A stretch of DNA of 64,000 nt from Adiantum capillus-veneris (GCA_014529385.2 CM043958.1:142596734-142660733), one strand, 5' to 3'; shown: positions 21,441-33,754, numbered from the stretch's first letter. Program-made: numbers and translations. The notes: generated by a model from the letters alone, not told the origin.

Positions 21441-23405
21441 ATGAGCCTCCTAGAGCTACCTTGGCCAAAATTCAAGAAGCGGATGCTCATCACAAAGGAT
21501 CTCCTCTATGTCATGCTTGGAGAAAGGTAAGAGAACATGATGCTTTCATTCTCTTTGACCCTGGTTCTACTCACAATTTCATATCCACAAAGTTGGCCAC
21601 CAAGCTAGGCATCCAAGCCTATGAGATGGGAGATGTCCTACCTACCGATGGTGCTTTCAAGGGGCAAGAAGCCTTAGTCACTCCCTTAATTGGTAAATTG
21701 AGGCTCCGTGTCCAAAGCTATATGGACAAGGAGGATATCTTCATCTCTCCTCTCAAGCATGAGGATGTTTTCCTAGGGGCACCACGGTTTGATCGCATGG
21801 CTACCAATGGTAAATTCCTTAAAAGACAAATCTACTTTAGGTACATGGAAAAAGATATGTACATAGACGCTAAGGAGTTGGGTAGCACCATACCCATTGT
21901 ACATAAGAAAGCTTTCAATAAGCCAATAAAGAGCTCTATTTTTGTGTACATGATTTTTGTTAAATATTCTCAAAATGAACCTCATGTTTTAGCAAAAGAA
22001 GATATAAGCAGTCAAAAGAAATTAGAGTTATCCAATTTTCTCAAGGGATTCCAAGATGTTTTTATTGACGACATCCCTTGTGAGCTACCTCCCAAACGAG
22101 GGGATGATGATCATGCAATTGAACTTCTTTCAGGAAGCTCACCGCCTAATAAACCTCCTTATCGAGTTTCTCAAGCTCAACAAGAGGAGATTATGTGGCA
22201 AGTGCATGAGTTGGTTGAAAAAGGCATGGTTAGGCCTAGCTCATCTTCATTTTGTTCACCAATGTTATTAGTACAAAAGAAAGATGGCACATATCGTATG
22301 TGTGTCGACTATAGAGCACTGAATAGGATCAGTATCAGGAATAGGTTTCCCGTTCCATGGGTAGAAGACGTATTTGATAAACTACAAGGGTCAACCTACT
22401 TCAGTAGGATTGACCTAAAAGTGGCTACCATCATCAAATAAGGATAGTTGATCAAGACATTGTAAAGACTGCATTTCGCACTATGTTTGGTCTTTACAAG
22501 TACATTGTTATGCCATTTGGCTTGACCAATGCAACAGCCACATTTTACCGCTTGATGGAGAAGCTATTCAGGCCTCACCAAACCTTTATTGGAGCATTCT
22601 TTGATGATATAATCATCTACTCTAATTCATTAGACGAACACAAGCAACGTCTCTAGGTAATATTTCAAGTTTTACGAGAGAATAAACTTTATATTAATCG
22701 AAAGAAAAGTGAATTTTTCTTACAAGAGGTTCAATATTTAGTTCACATTATCTCTCAAGATGGCATCCAAATGGATCCATTAAAGTTAGAGGTAATAAAA
22801 GGATGGCCTAGTCTAAGGAATTCGCATGAACTAAGAAGCTTTATAGGTATGTGTGCATACTATAGACGCTTCATAGAAAAGTTCTCACAAATCGCGGGAC
22901 CATTACATGACCTAACAAAGAAAAACGTATATATGGTCCGCCAAGGAGAACAATGCTTTCAAAAATCTTAAAGAGAAGCTTATCTCTCAACTTGTGCTTG
23001 CATTGTCGGATCTCTCAAAGCCAATTGAGGTCCAATGCAACGCCTATGGTGATTGCCTTGGATTTTTTTTGCTCCAAGAAGGGCACGCCATAGCCTATGA
23101 AAGTCGAAGGCTCGACCCTGTTGAGCAAGCTCTAGGCATATATGAGAAGGAACTCTTAGCAGTTCTACATGCTCTAGACTCATAGAAGCACTATTTCTTG
23201 GGGACTCCTTCCATTCTGGGAATGGATAACCAAAGCCTTAAGTACTTCATGACGCAGAACAAGCTCTCTGACAAACAAATGAGGTGGATAAATTTCCTTT
23301 CGCAATTTCATTTTCATATTGCTCACATTGCTGGAAAGCATAATCAAGTAGTCGATGCACTCTCAAGACGACCAAGTGTGAATGCGGTATCCATAGAAAC
23401 TCACA
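21441..23405 (+). pseudogene. protease-RT-RNase H of element D (frameshifted)
   Basis: The protease motif FDPGSTHNFIS lies at about 21555-21590. RT follows (RMCVDYRALNR, STYFSRIDLK) until a frameshift near 22416 ends the long frame at 22441. The remainder is readable in pieces: FFDDIIIYSN at about 22600, YLVHIISQDGIQMDP, an RNase H with FEVQCNAYGDCLG-like sequence (changed from CDACGDCLG) and KYFMTQNKLSDKQMRW. Several catalytic positions are altered and at least four stops occur. Confidence 0.85.
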
Positions 23406-24568
23406 ATGATCTATCTTCTGATAGATGAGTACGCTATCGACCCCGATTTTAAAGATTTGATTTCAACCTTTGCACTAGGGAAGAAGGAAGAACCATTTAC
23501 CCTACAAGATGGTTATCTTCTCTATGGCAACAGGCTATGTGTTACTAACTCACTACGTGAGAAAGTAATGTATGAATGTCATGCTCCTCCTTATGCGGGG
23601 CATAGAGGGATTCAATCTACTCTAAAAGGGATAGAAACATACTACTATTGGCATGCCATGAAAGCAAACATACAAGAGTATGTTTCAAAATGTGTGGTAT
23701 GCCAAAAGACAAAGTTCGATAGAGGGAAGCAACCTGGTTTGCTTCAACCTTTGCCAATCCTTAATTCACCATGGGAGAGCATATCCATGGATTTTACCTT
23801 TGGATTTCCCAAGTCTATTTATGAAAATATAGGAATATGGACAATAGTAGATAGGTTTAGCAAACAAGCACATTTCATACTTGTCAAAAAGACTATCAAG
23901 GCCCATCAAATGGCAACCCTCTTTATATCACAAATCTTCAAGTACCATGGCTTGCCAATGTCTATAGAGTCGGATAGAGATCCTAGAATGACCAATAATT
24001 TCTGGAAGGGTCTCTTTGAGAATTTAGGTACAAGGCTAAACTTCTCTTCGGCCTATCACCCACAAACGGATGGCCAAAGTGAAATAGCTAACCTAACAAT
24101 TCTTGATCTACTAAAAGCATATGTCACAGAAGTAGATCAAAATTCCTAATGCGAGAAGTACTTATCTTTAGTTAAGTATGCTTACAATAACACTATACAT
24201 ACTTCCACGAGAAAATCACCTTTTGAGGTGATAGAGGGAAGATCAAAAAGTCCCCTGCTACTCAAGGTACATGGGAAGATCTTCGTTGCAGATGAATATA
24301 GCCGAGACCTACAAGAATCTTTCCAAAAGATGAAGGATGCTATTTCCATCTCTCAGCAAAGGCAAAAGGCTGCTACTGATGATAAGCACATAAGATCTCT
24401 AGCCTTTATGCAAAATAATTGTGTCTTGCTTAAGTTTCCCAAGGCTCGATTAAGGCACACAACGGGCAAGAATCCTACGGGACACCAAAAGTACTATGCT
24501 AATTTAGCAAAAAGGTACTATGGTCCCTTTCACATTCTTAGGCCAATCAATGAGATGGCCTACTACTA
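23406..24568 (+). pseudogene. integrase of element D (C-terminally truncated)
   Basis: The HHCC domain (HAPPYAGHRG, CVVCQKTKF) precedes the catalytic core with MDFTFG, ESDRDPRM and YHPQTDGQSEIAN, so the three catalytic acids are present. A stop at about 24147 and another break follow. The frame from 24228 runs to INEMAYY at 24568 and stops where the family would continue with QLKLP. The chromodomain is missing. Confidence 0.85.
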
Positions 24569-24593
24569 GATGTTTAATGCAACAGGGATGGAG

Positions 24594-25072
24594 TGCTACA
24601 ACCGGAGGCATGGAGCTCCCTGCAAAACCTCTGAAATAGCATACTACAAACCATAAACAGACTAATCGACATACCTGGCAACCACATAGATGAATAATCA
24701 CGAACATAGAGAGACAGAGAGCGAGAGAGAGTAATACGGCTCGTGCAGGCGCACCTCCTAGAGCGGAGTGCTGTGCCTGGCATGGCGAGAGAGGAAACAA
24801 GAGAGGAGAGAAGAATGAGACGGACACTAAGTGCAATCTCCCCTTGTGCAAGAGTGACCATTTCCCTCTTGCACGTATTTGTTATATAGATTTCTTGAAT
24901 GGTCAAATTGGTTACAAACTGGCCGGCCGGACATAATTGGCCAAAGCTCATAAAGAGCACTTGAATAATCAAAAATACATAAAATGTAACATCCTTCTGC
25001 ATAATCCATTATCTGCTGATGCTTTTGCCACCTGTCAGCTGCAATAGATAATAAAATATCAATTCTATAACA
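24594..25072 (-). repeat. left LTR (3') of element E
   Basis: TGCTACA to ATAACA, 479 bp, matching 29597-30075 along its whole length. It contains the purine-rich stretch that resembles the seed of GA microsatellites elsewhere in the window. Confidence 0.9.
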
Positions 25073-25085
25073 TACCTCTCCGTTG
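25073..25085 (-). other. polypurine tract of element E
   Basis: The minus strand reads CAACGGAGAGGTA directly before the LTR start TGTTATAG. Confidence 0.7.
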
Positions 25086-25430
25086 AAAAGCAACTGTCCT
25101 CAGTTGCGAAAAAATCTGCAAACAATACTTGTAAAAAAACAATGATTAGAAATATGTATCAAATAGTAAGAAATTCATAAAATTAGACAACATTGCTTAT
25201 GCCTGCCGTCATCCACATACTACCTATTCTAGTGTCCCATACCACTAGAATAAGCAGTATATGTCATACTCTAATGAATCAGGATATCATTGGTCACACT
25301 CATCATCAATCTCATAATGTCAAGTCTCATCACATAAACACTGTTGTAATAATTATCACATACCAAATCCCAATCCAATTCCAATTCCACAATATAAGTC
25401 CAAATCCAAATCACTCTCTTTATGTACCCC

Positions 25431-25490
25431 GATAACAAAATCATACCAGTTACAGTGGTGGCCAGCCACTGTAGCATGATTTTGTGATCG
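25431..25490. repeat. imperfect inverted repeat (hairpin) in element E
   Basis: GATAACAAAATCAT...TACAGTGG on the left pairs with CCACTGTA...ATGATTTTGTGATC on the right, with a short bulge and a small central loop. Confidence 0.7.
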
Positions 25491-25493
25491 GTG

Positions 25494-25717
25494 TTGCCTC
25501 AACCGGTGAATCTACACCAATAGGACGTGTTGCCTAGATCGGCAAATATGCACTAATGCTGCCTATATCGGCGGATCTGCATTTATCATTACGAATTTGC
25601 AATTTGTCAGTGTGCTGCCTAAATCGACGGATCTGCACAGATAACTGGTGTTGCCTAAATCGGCAGATCTACACTAAGGTGAGCATTTACACACTGCCTA
25701 AATCGGTGGATCTATGT
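25494..25717 (+). repeat. six copies of a 24-bp interspersed motif in element E
   Basis: The core TGCCTAAATCGGCGGATCT is repeated with variations, with units starting near 25494, 25530, 25559, 25615, 25650 and 25694. Spacing is irregular (29-56 bp), so it is a cluster of motifs rather than a strict tandem repeat. Confidence 0.8.
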
Positions 25718-27989
25718 GCATGTGACCAATGGACTAGACAAGACATAAAAAACAAAACATTGACTACCTGTGTGACACCACATTGGAGTATAGTGGAGTA
25801 GCAGAGTACTTACAAATTTTTGTTCACTATTCGTGAGCACCTTAACTCATATAAGCAGCAGCAAAGCTTAATGATAAATCAGCTCAAGAAAAATTCCTTT
25901 CAATATAATTAGAAGTGATGACCTTAGTAGCAGTGTCTGAGTATTCATGTTAGAGCACAATGCAGAGAAATGAAATATGAAAAGAGGAATGACATATTTG
26001 ATGTACATACCCGGAGGGTAAACTGTATTTGAATATATAGACCATTGTTGGTATATGGATGAGGTACAAGTGCTGCAACTCGCGTTTTACACCAAAGTAT
26101 ACCAATAGATCCAAAATGTTTTAGCATGGGATTAATAATTGGTCAGGAACTTGCAATGGCAACTACAGAAGGGATTAGTATACAATCGAGACAAACGTGA
26201 GACAACTGAACGGAAAGAAAATGTTGACTTTAAATGGCATAGATCAACTAGTGCCACTAACCAAAAACAAATACAAGAATAAAGTGCAAGTTGTTGCACG
26301 GCAACTTGTGCTCGGGCATTTGTGAAGCACCTAATTTTGGTTTAAAGTTTCATAAAAAAACTATTGTTAACTCAATGACCATGTTCAACTAGAATGAGCA
26401 AAGGTCCTCCAGGTAAGCGTCAAGTGTGAGGGTGGTTAGTGTATGATACTAGTGTCCAAATTATATATATGAGTCATGCCCTGTGTGTTGTTCAGGTACA
26501 AGGTAGACGCGTGCCGAATGTATTACTATTATTTATTGCAAATAGTGAATTATTATACATTGCGTAATTGTCCAAAAATCTAACATGACTGACGGCAATT
26601 ACCAAAACATAACAATAGGGATGTGACGAGGGGTTGTGAAGAGAGAGAGAAATAAAATGAAATGTTATCGTAATCGTCTTTAAAATGCCAAAATTACCTA
26701 AGAACACAAAGTGAGAAAATCCTTCTGAATCTAATCCTCAACGTCCGATGCGTCTATGTCATCAACTATCAACCAAGAGGGAAGAAAAAGAAATGAAAGG
26801 AAATGTTATATTAACAGTCTTAAAAAGACCACAATTACAATCCTTGTGGATCTAATCTAATGCCTAGGTACAAAATTAAATGTCGTAAGGCAAAAGACTG
26901 AAAAAGCATCATGAGCATCGTCAAGGCTTGAGCATACTTGACAACGAACACTGTGACCTAGTTGTGATGATCCCTTTGAGTGTCTGCAGCTTGCCCACCA
27001 TATGGCTGAGAGCAAGGAAGAACAATACTACGTTTCCAGGCAATGAATGACGATCGTGAGACACTATGTCAATTTTATTTATTTTTTGGTTAAATTTTCA
27101 CAATAAATGTCTACAAGTATGGCTCAAACTGAAAGCGAAAATACAAAATCAGCTTCAAAACTATAAAAATTATGTGAAACATTTCAGGCAGCAAGTTTTT
27201 GTTCGGCGGGCTTGCTAGAGCTTCGTCAATATCCGCCTCTATAGGTAGTCGCACGAGGAGATGGAGAAATGAAATGAAATGCTATACGAACACTTTACAA
27301 AAAGCCAAATTGATACAATCCGTGTGAATAGGATCCAATGCCTGGGTATAAATGAAAACGAAGCAAAGTAAAAAATCAAATAAAAATCATCAGCAATGTG
27401 TTGCAGCACGCACTGTCCAGCTTCATCAATGTTCAAGGATGATGTGCATCGAACGTTGCCTGAGAAGGTATTGCAGTGGCTTTGCATGAAGAAATTTAGG
27501 GAGAGGGCGCCAGCGCTGCCTGCATACATGCATACATGGTCTGGGCATGCATACATGCATGCACAGACCAACGCATACACAGAACACAAAGAGAGAGAGA
27601 AAGGGAGAAATTGACGTGATAAATGCTTGCTCTTATTAATCAATGATTGCGAGTACATTCTTCTAAGCCTCAACAGGCGTGAGTGAAGAGGTGTGTGTCT
27701 GTTCATTTCTAGGCGGCGGACAATATGAAGTGCCCAATTGGGATTGTCCTCCAACACTGCAGAGCGTCGTCAATGTCTACCTCTGTAGGTAGTTGAGAGA
27801 GAGAGAGGATAGGAGATGAGGTTGCAGATGGTAAACGGGAGGGAAAACTGCACGCTGTGTGGCTATCACCGGGGGGGGCACTAACGGCCATGCATGGAAA
27901 GGCAGAGGAAGAGGGAAGACTCAGCTCTCAAGACCCGAGTCTAGCGTTCGTTTGGCTCAGAGAAGGAGAGAGAGACCGACTGCTAGTTG

Positions 27990-28099
<110 letters not shown>

Positions 28100-28939
28100 A
28101 ACTATGGAAGCAGAGGAAGGAGGCGAGTTGGTAGGAAAAGAGAGAGAGATGTGAGTGTTATGCATGCGCAAGGGAGGGAGGGGGCAGTTGGACTGGAAGT
28201 CAATGTAGTGGGTGTTGGTCTGGACTCTGTGCGAACTGAAGTGGAAAAGGAGTGGTACGTGCTAAAATAGATATATATATATATACAGTTGGCAGCTGAT
28301 CTTATTGGTCTGCATGAGAATGGCGTCCGCCGCCATTGGGTACAACATTCGGTGGCTGAGGACGGCTGTCTAGACAGAACACTGAAGGTGGTCGCCTTTG
28401 CAAAAAGGAGAGTTCACTGGCTGGGCTGGATTAAATGCAGCCACCTTTGCATGCCAAAAGGAAGGTGGGAGTAGTGTGAGAGTGGTGGATGTTTGTCAGC
28501 GAAGCTGCAGTTATTTTACTGCATGGCCGTCCAAAGAGTGTTGCAGCATTAGGGTACCTCCAGATTAGCTGCATGAAAATTGCGCCATCCAAAACTTGGT
28601 GGTTGTTCCCACTTTGGTGGAAGTCATATTGTTGGTGGCTCTCAGTTTTCTTGCGCGTGTTGTAGATTGGACAACTATGAGCGTGCATGGTTGAAGGGCA
28701 TGCACAATATTTTCGTCGCCCTAAGCCGCCACACACCCATGCTACTGTAGGTTGATGTCGGAGGCGCACATTACCGAAATGCGACTGTTGTGGGTTAAAG
28801 ACCAAAAGTTCCCACTGCCAAACTACTGATCTTACTCTCGAATTCCTCATTATTTTTTCCAATCCACTACTGCTATGAATGGACGAGTTCTCCTACTGCC
28901 GCATCTTGCGCTGCCCTCAGCCCAAGGCACCTATTCTGT

Positions 28940-28940
<1 letters not shown>

Positions 28941-28989
<49 letters not shown>
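28941..28989. repeat. (AT)n microsatellite, about 24 units
   Basis: An uninterrupted AT run inside element E. Confidence 0.97.
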
Positions 28990-28993
<4 letters not shown>

Positions 28994-29583
28994 CATGTTG
29001 TAGCCCATCGCCTTTGAAATGCTATAGAGTAGGTCGCCCTGCTGCAGACATCACATTGACAGTCTCTTGGGATTGTCTCCCACATAGTAATTTAGATCGA
29101 CGAATGGAAGATTAGGCTTATGATGTGTTTCTTCTCCTCGGCCCGTATGCTCCCTTTCAAGGTCACTTATTATTATCCTATATATATTTTTTCCATTATC
29201 TTAATAATTAATGGAGAAAAACACTTATAATTTCTTCTTCCTTACTACCTTATGAAGTTCACTATATTAATGAAGATAGGCAAAATAGTTTACCTCCCTT
29301 CCTATCTTCTCTTTCATAAAATAACCAAATCTTAGCAATACAATTCCTCCACATATTGCTATTAGTTGCAAGCTACTTCCATGGGTAAACCGACCTTTAC
29401 TACATACTATACTTAAGAGAAGGACTATCTAAGATAACAGAGGAATTAAAAATAAAACAAAAGTAAATCCATGCAAAACATTTAAGTTGACCGAAAAGAA
29501 ATGAACAATTTGATGGTAAAGCAAAGGCAAAGAACTTAGCTTCACTATTGCCGTGTCTGTTGTATACCCAAGACATAGCCATA

Positions 29584-29595
29584 GCTCTGATACCA
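29584..29595 (-). other. primer binding site (tRNA-iMet) of element E
   Basis: The minus strand reads TGGTATCAGAGC, one base from the right LTR. Confidence 0.88.
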
Positions 29596-29596
29596 C

Positions 29597-30075
29597 TGCT
29601 ACAGCCGGAGGCGTGGAGCTCCCTGCAAAACCTCTGAAATAGCATACTACAAACCATAAACAAAATAATCGACATACCTGGCAACCACATAGACGCATAA
29701 TCATGAACAGAGAGAGACAGAGAGCGAGAGAGAGTAATACAGCTCGTGCAGGCGCACCTCCTAGAGCGGAGTGCTACGCCTGGCACGGCGAGAGAGGAAA
29801 TAAGAGAGGAGAGAAGAATGAGACGGACACTAAGTGCAATCTCCCCCCGTGCAAGAGTGACCATTTCCCTCTTGCACATATTTGTTATATAGATTTCTTG
29901 AATGGTCAAATTGGTTACAAATTGGCCGGCCGGACATAATTGGCCAAAGCTCATAAAGAGCACTTGAATAATCAAATATACATAAAATGTAACATCCTTC
30001 TGCATAATCCATTATCTGCTGATGCTTTTGCCACCTGTCAGCTGCAATAGATAATAAACTATCAATTCTATAACA
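29597..30075 (-). repeat. right LTR (5') of element E
   Basis: 479 bp, TGCTACA to ATAACA, partner of 24594-25072. Confidence 0.9.
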
Positions 30076-30302
30076 TGGGAGTTATCGGATAAATCGGGTC
30101 CACCCATCCATGATCGACAACCTTAGTCGATCCCCACTTACCACCAATATGCACTCACACATGATTTTGAAATTTTCTAATTACTATCACATTCTTTTGA
30201 CACTTAAAATAATGTTTTGTGCATAGTTCCATGACAATGTTTCTTTAAAACTACTCCTTGAAGAAAGTATTGTAAACAATCCATAGCAAACATACAGCTT
30301 TA

Positions 30303-30425
30303 CACTACAAGAGGCTATTCATATCAGCGACGCTCACACAGCGACGCTAATTTTTTTTTTTTCCGGAGTCGCTATGAGCGTCGCAAATTTACAAAGAAAT
30401 TTGCGATGCTCATAGCGACGCCGGC
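30303..30425. repeat. left TIR and subterminal repeats of element F
   Basis: CACTACAAGAGG is followed by five copies of AGCGACGCT/GCGTCGCT variants. A long hairpin lies at 30365-30422: arms of 26 bp (GGAGTCGCTATGAGCGTCGC on the left) with two mismatches and the 6-base loop ACAAAG. Confidence 0.88.
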
Positions 30426-30516
30426 TGGGCTAAAAAAATAACCGAGCGCGCCCAATAACTCAGATCTCAGATCTGAATTTTTCGACGCCCTCAAACAAGG
30501 AGCAGGTAATGCTCTT

Positions 30517-30553
30517 CCTCTCTCTCTCTCTCTCTCTCTCTCTTTTTCTTCTC

Positions 30554-30584
<31 letters not shown>

Positions 30585-30648
30585 GGAGAGGAAGGAGAGC
30601 CAGGTATGCTCCTTCCCTCTCCTCATTCTCATGTTCCCTTCCCCTCTT

Positions 30649-30685
<37 letters not shown>

Positions 30686-30712
30686 TACACACACACACAC
30701 ACACATAGTGTT

Positions 30713-30750
<38 letters not shown>

Positions 30751-30970
30751 AACATAAACAAAAACGCACAAACACATACATAAACAAAGAATGCACACAC
30801 ACATTGAGAGAGGAAAGAGAGAGAGAGCATGCATAAACAAAAAACGCACGCATTGAGAGAGGAAAAGAGAGAGAGAACATGCATAAACAAAAAACGCACA
30901 CATTGAGAGAGGAAAAGAGAGAGAAAACATGCATACGATCCAAAAAAACGCACACACATTGAGAAAGAAA
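30517..30970. repeat. microsatellite cluster and ~53-bp tandem repeat in element F
   Basis: (CT)n and (CA)n at 30517-30582, (CT)n(CA)n at 30650-30707 and (GA)n at 30714-30748. About four tandem units of ~53 bp follow, built on GCACACATTGAGAGAGGAAA ... ATGCATAAACAAAAA (about 30771-30970). Confidence 0.85.
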
Positions 30971-31164
30971 GAGAGAGAAACTAATTTAACGTCGTAGGAA
31001 ACTAATTAAAATTAAAAGACCTAAAGATCTAGCCGACGAGGAGTTGAACTCAAGACCTATTATTCAAGAGGGAAATGACATAATCAATCTATCATACTTG
31101 GCATGGGTGATAGAAAGGTTATACCATTTATCTCTTTTTATTGGCACACACATCCACACACGCG

Positions 31165-31859
31165 CACACACACAAGAAGAAGAGAGTTATAACGTCGTAG
31201 GAAACTATCCTAAAAGCCGTTAAAGATTAGGTTAGATGTAGACTTACATTAAATTAGATTTAGGTTTATTTAAGTTAAATTAGATTAGATTTAGGCTTAT
31301 TTTTAACTAGATTTACGTCTATTTACGCTAGATTTAGATTTTACGTTATATTAGATTAGATTTAGGTCTCCATAGACTACGATGCCTGCATGAAGCGGGT
31401 GAAGAAAGCCCTCAATGGAATATAGGGTATTGCTGCCTTCACTCATGGTGGGCTCCGTCGATCCAAAAGTACTGGTGAAATGTCTTCAGAAGATAGGGAA
31501 GAAGGTGGATCTTCATGGCGGCAAGAGTCACTACATCCCCGACACAATGACCATCTAGACAACCTCTAGTCATTCAACAGCAACTTCAAAGTTAGTAACA
31601 AGAGCAAGAACGGTCTAAAGGGCCAATTGCTGTCGTCACATGTGGATGGAGATGAGGCAGCGTCACCGCCGGAAGTTAACTCTCACATCTTTAGTGATGA
31701 GAATGCCAACTCTTGCTGAGTTATGTGAAAAATTATGTGTTAAATTAGTTTTAAGGTCCTTATAATCCCTGTTAGTTTAGTTCTTTGTTTTTAATATAAC
31801 ATAATTTACGTTAGATTTAGATTTATGTTATATTAGATTAGACTTAGGTTTATTTAGGT

Positions 31860-31915
<56 letters not shown>

Positions 31916-32045
31916 GAAGAAGAGAGTTTTAACGCCGTAGGAAACTATCCCAAAAGACGTTAAAGATTAGGTTAGATGTAGACTTACGTTAAATTAGATT
32001 TAGGTTTATTTTTAGTTAGATTTACGTTTATTTAGATTTACGCTT
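31165..32045. repeat. duplicated block flanking the HMA fragment in element F
   Basis: 31165-31272 and 31905-32010 are direct copies: (CA)n, AGAAGAAGAGAG, CGTAGGAAACTATCC, TTAGGTTAGATGTAGACTTA. A second pair, ACG(T/C)TAGATTTAGATTT..GTTATATTAGATTAG, brackets the HMA fragment at 31331-31367 and 31810-31848. 31865-31914 is (CA)25. Confidence 0.75.
31375..31719 (+). pseudogene. captured HMA (heavy-metal-associated) domain gene fragment
   Basis: Frame 1 reads YDACMKRVKKALNGI, the first helix of an HMA domain in which the first Cys of CxxC is Tyr. After a stop and a frameshift, frame 2 reads DPKVLVKCLQKIGKKVD, the conserved second half of plant HIPP-type metallochaperones. The sequence returns to frame 1 with a hydrophilic tail (FNSNFKVSNKSKNG ... 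NANSC) and a stop at 31717-31719. It sits inside the CACTA element and outside its transposase genes, so it looks like host sequence captured by the transposon. Its broken frame means it is not a working metallochaperone. Confidence 0.65.
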
Positions 32046-32347
32046 ATTTACGTTAGATCGAGTCCACGGAAGAATTACTTACGGTTTAGGGTTTAGAGTT
32101 AGACGAACAGTGAAAAAATCTACTGTGAAAAGATGTTAAGATGCTGTGAAGTGCTACAGCTAGAGAAGAGGCAAAGGGGTTTTTTCCACTACATGCAGTA
32201 TCATGTAGACGTGGGTGTGTAGATTTCTTGTACCCACAAATATAGTTATTGACCAATAAAGACGAGATTATAACCCGGTGGTTCTGATCTCCGTGCACCT
32301 CTAGACCGAGGTGTGCGGGGATTGGACATGACTAGAGAATGTGAGGT

Positions 32348-32349
<2 letters not shown>

Positions 32350-32422
<73 letters not shown>
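32350..32422. repeat. (GA)n microsatellite in element F
   Basis: About 36 GA units. Confidence 0.97.
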
Positions 32423-32425
<3 letters not shown>

Positions 32426-32486
32426 GATGAAGAATGCCAATAGAATATTAAATTTGTTGTCCAGGTTATAAGATTTTTATCCTCAT

Positions 32487-33423
32487 TATGAGTAGTGACG
32501 AGGGTGTGGGACCGTCCAACCGAAACACCTATCTCTCAACGATGGTCTTATGTCCTTGTAATCAATGCAAGCATGCTGTGTGACGGACAAGACGTGTTTC
32601 TTTGCAGCACGTTCGCGAGTTTGGCGAGTTCGATCCATCTATTATAGATCGAGTTGTTGCCAATTATAACTCGTCGGACTCTGACGCTGGCCAACAAGCA
32701 GCAATCTTGCAACCCAATAGACGTGTTCGCAGGCGCTTTGGTCAAGCAGCATATGTGAGGCCACAAGATGTAGCCTCTGACAGCTCGGGGGATGATCATG
32801 CAGAGCACATTCCCAACGAGGCAATGTTTGAGCCCGAGATTGATGAAATGATCGAGACGATCATGGATTCAGAAAGGCTTATCTATGATGATATGAAAAG
32901 TGAAGCCGATACGCCATTGTATAATGGAGCACGTATGTCTAGATTGAAAGCACTCCTGGTTCTTCTCAACATGCAGACAAAGTTTGGATGGAGTGACACT
33001 AGCGTCACAACGCTTTTCAGGTGATCTATTACAATTAGTTTACTTTAATAAAACTCTAAATGTATAATGATCTGATAGATTTTTACACGACTGTATCGTA
33101 TTTTTATGTTGTGTAGATTGCTTAAAGAGCACATACTACCAGGTGACAATGTGATGCCAGATTCCCGAGATGAAGCAAGAAAGATTTTGCAAAACTTGGG
33201 GATGGATTACAATTCTATCCACGCTTGTCCTAATGACTGCATTCTTTTCAGAGGGGAATACATAGACATGGAGAAGTGTCCGAAATGTGATTCCGAAAGA
33301 TATCGAGTAGATCTCCACGGGACAAAAATTCCACAAAAGGTTTTGCGACATTTTCCTCTGCTTCCTCGCATCAAGCTTAAGATGGTTGCACAACCAATTG
33401 AAAAGCGCACACCAATGCGGTGA
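32487..33423 (+). pseudogene. TNP2-like CACTA transposase, N-terminal part only
   Basis: Likely exons are 32487-~32575, 32608-33020 and 33118-33423. The first contains VLCPCNQCKHA, resembling the Transpos_assoc domain (CPCxxC). The second gives an acidic region, then LVLLNMQTKFGWSDTSVTTLF. Intron 33021-33117 (CAG|GTGATC ... TGTAG|ATT) splices in frame to LLKEHILPG, MDYNSIHACPNDCILFRGEY, CPKCDSERY and KVLRHFPLLPR. These are the hallmarks just before the Transposase_21 catalytic domain. A stop at 33421-33423 ends it and no catalytic domain follows, so it encodes only the zinc-finger-like front part. Confidence 0.82.
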
Positions 33424-33754
33424 CGAAGTGACTGAGGAAGAGTGGGAGTACTCTCGGGGTTGCGCGACCAAGGTAAGTTTGCAATGTACGACTGGCTCTC
33501 TAAGTACCTTCCATGGTGTATAACGCTCTTTTCTATTCGTGCTCACATCTTTTGATTGAAAATTCTGAGTTTTCGACTTGCCTCTTCTATCACTCAATTC
33601 ATTGCGTCATTGTATTTATATGCGTCATTACGTCATTGTATTTAATGGTCTTTGCGTCATTGTATACTCTATTCATTCAATATTAAGTTTAAATATTCGT
33701 GTGTTTAATGCAGGTATGGATGATGAGGAGTTTCTTTCTTCTTTGTCACCGTAG

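Larger units (their letters stand above)
18183..24568 (+). mobile_element. Element D: decayed + strand gypsy chromovirus, A/B family
   Basis: A + strand copy of the A/B family with 5' LTR (start eroded), tRNA-iMet primer binding site, gag and most of pol. It ends abruptly inside the integrase C-terminal region at about 24568, next to element E. The chromodomain, polypurine tract and 3' LTR are missing. Many stops and frameshifts and its clear divergence from A and B mark it as older. Confidence 0.9.

Noticed and set aside
25494-25717. CRISPR-like array
   Set aside because: The 24-bp motifs vary in sequence and spacing and lie in a plant LTR element; there are no cas genes.
30077-30302. Element E and element F as one composite element
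   Set aside because: Each has its own complete ends, and 227 bp of unrelated DNA lies between them.
32250-32345. Possible SINE or tRNA-like segment (ATAACCCGGTGGTTCTGATC ... GGGGATTGG)
   Set aside because: The A-box and B-box similarity is too weak and the spacing is wrong.
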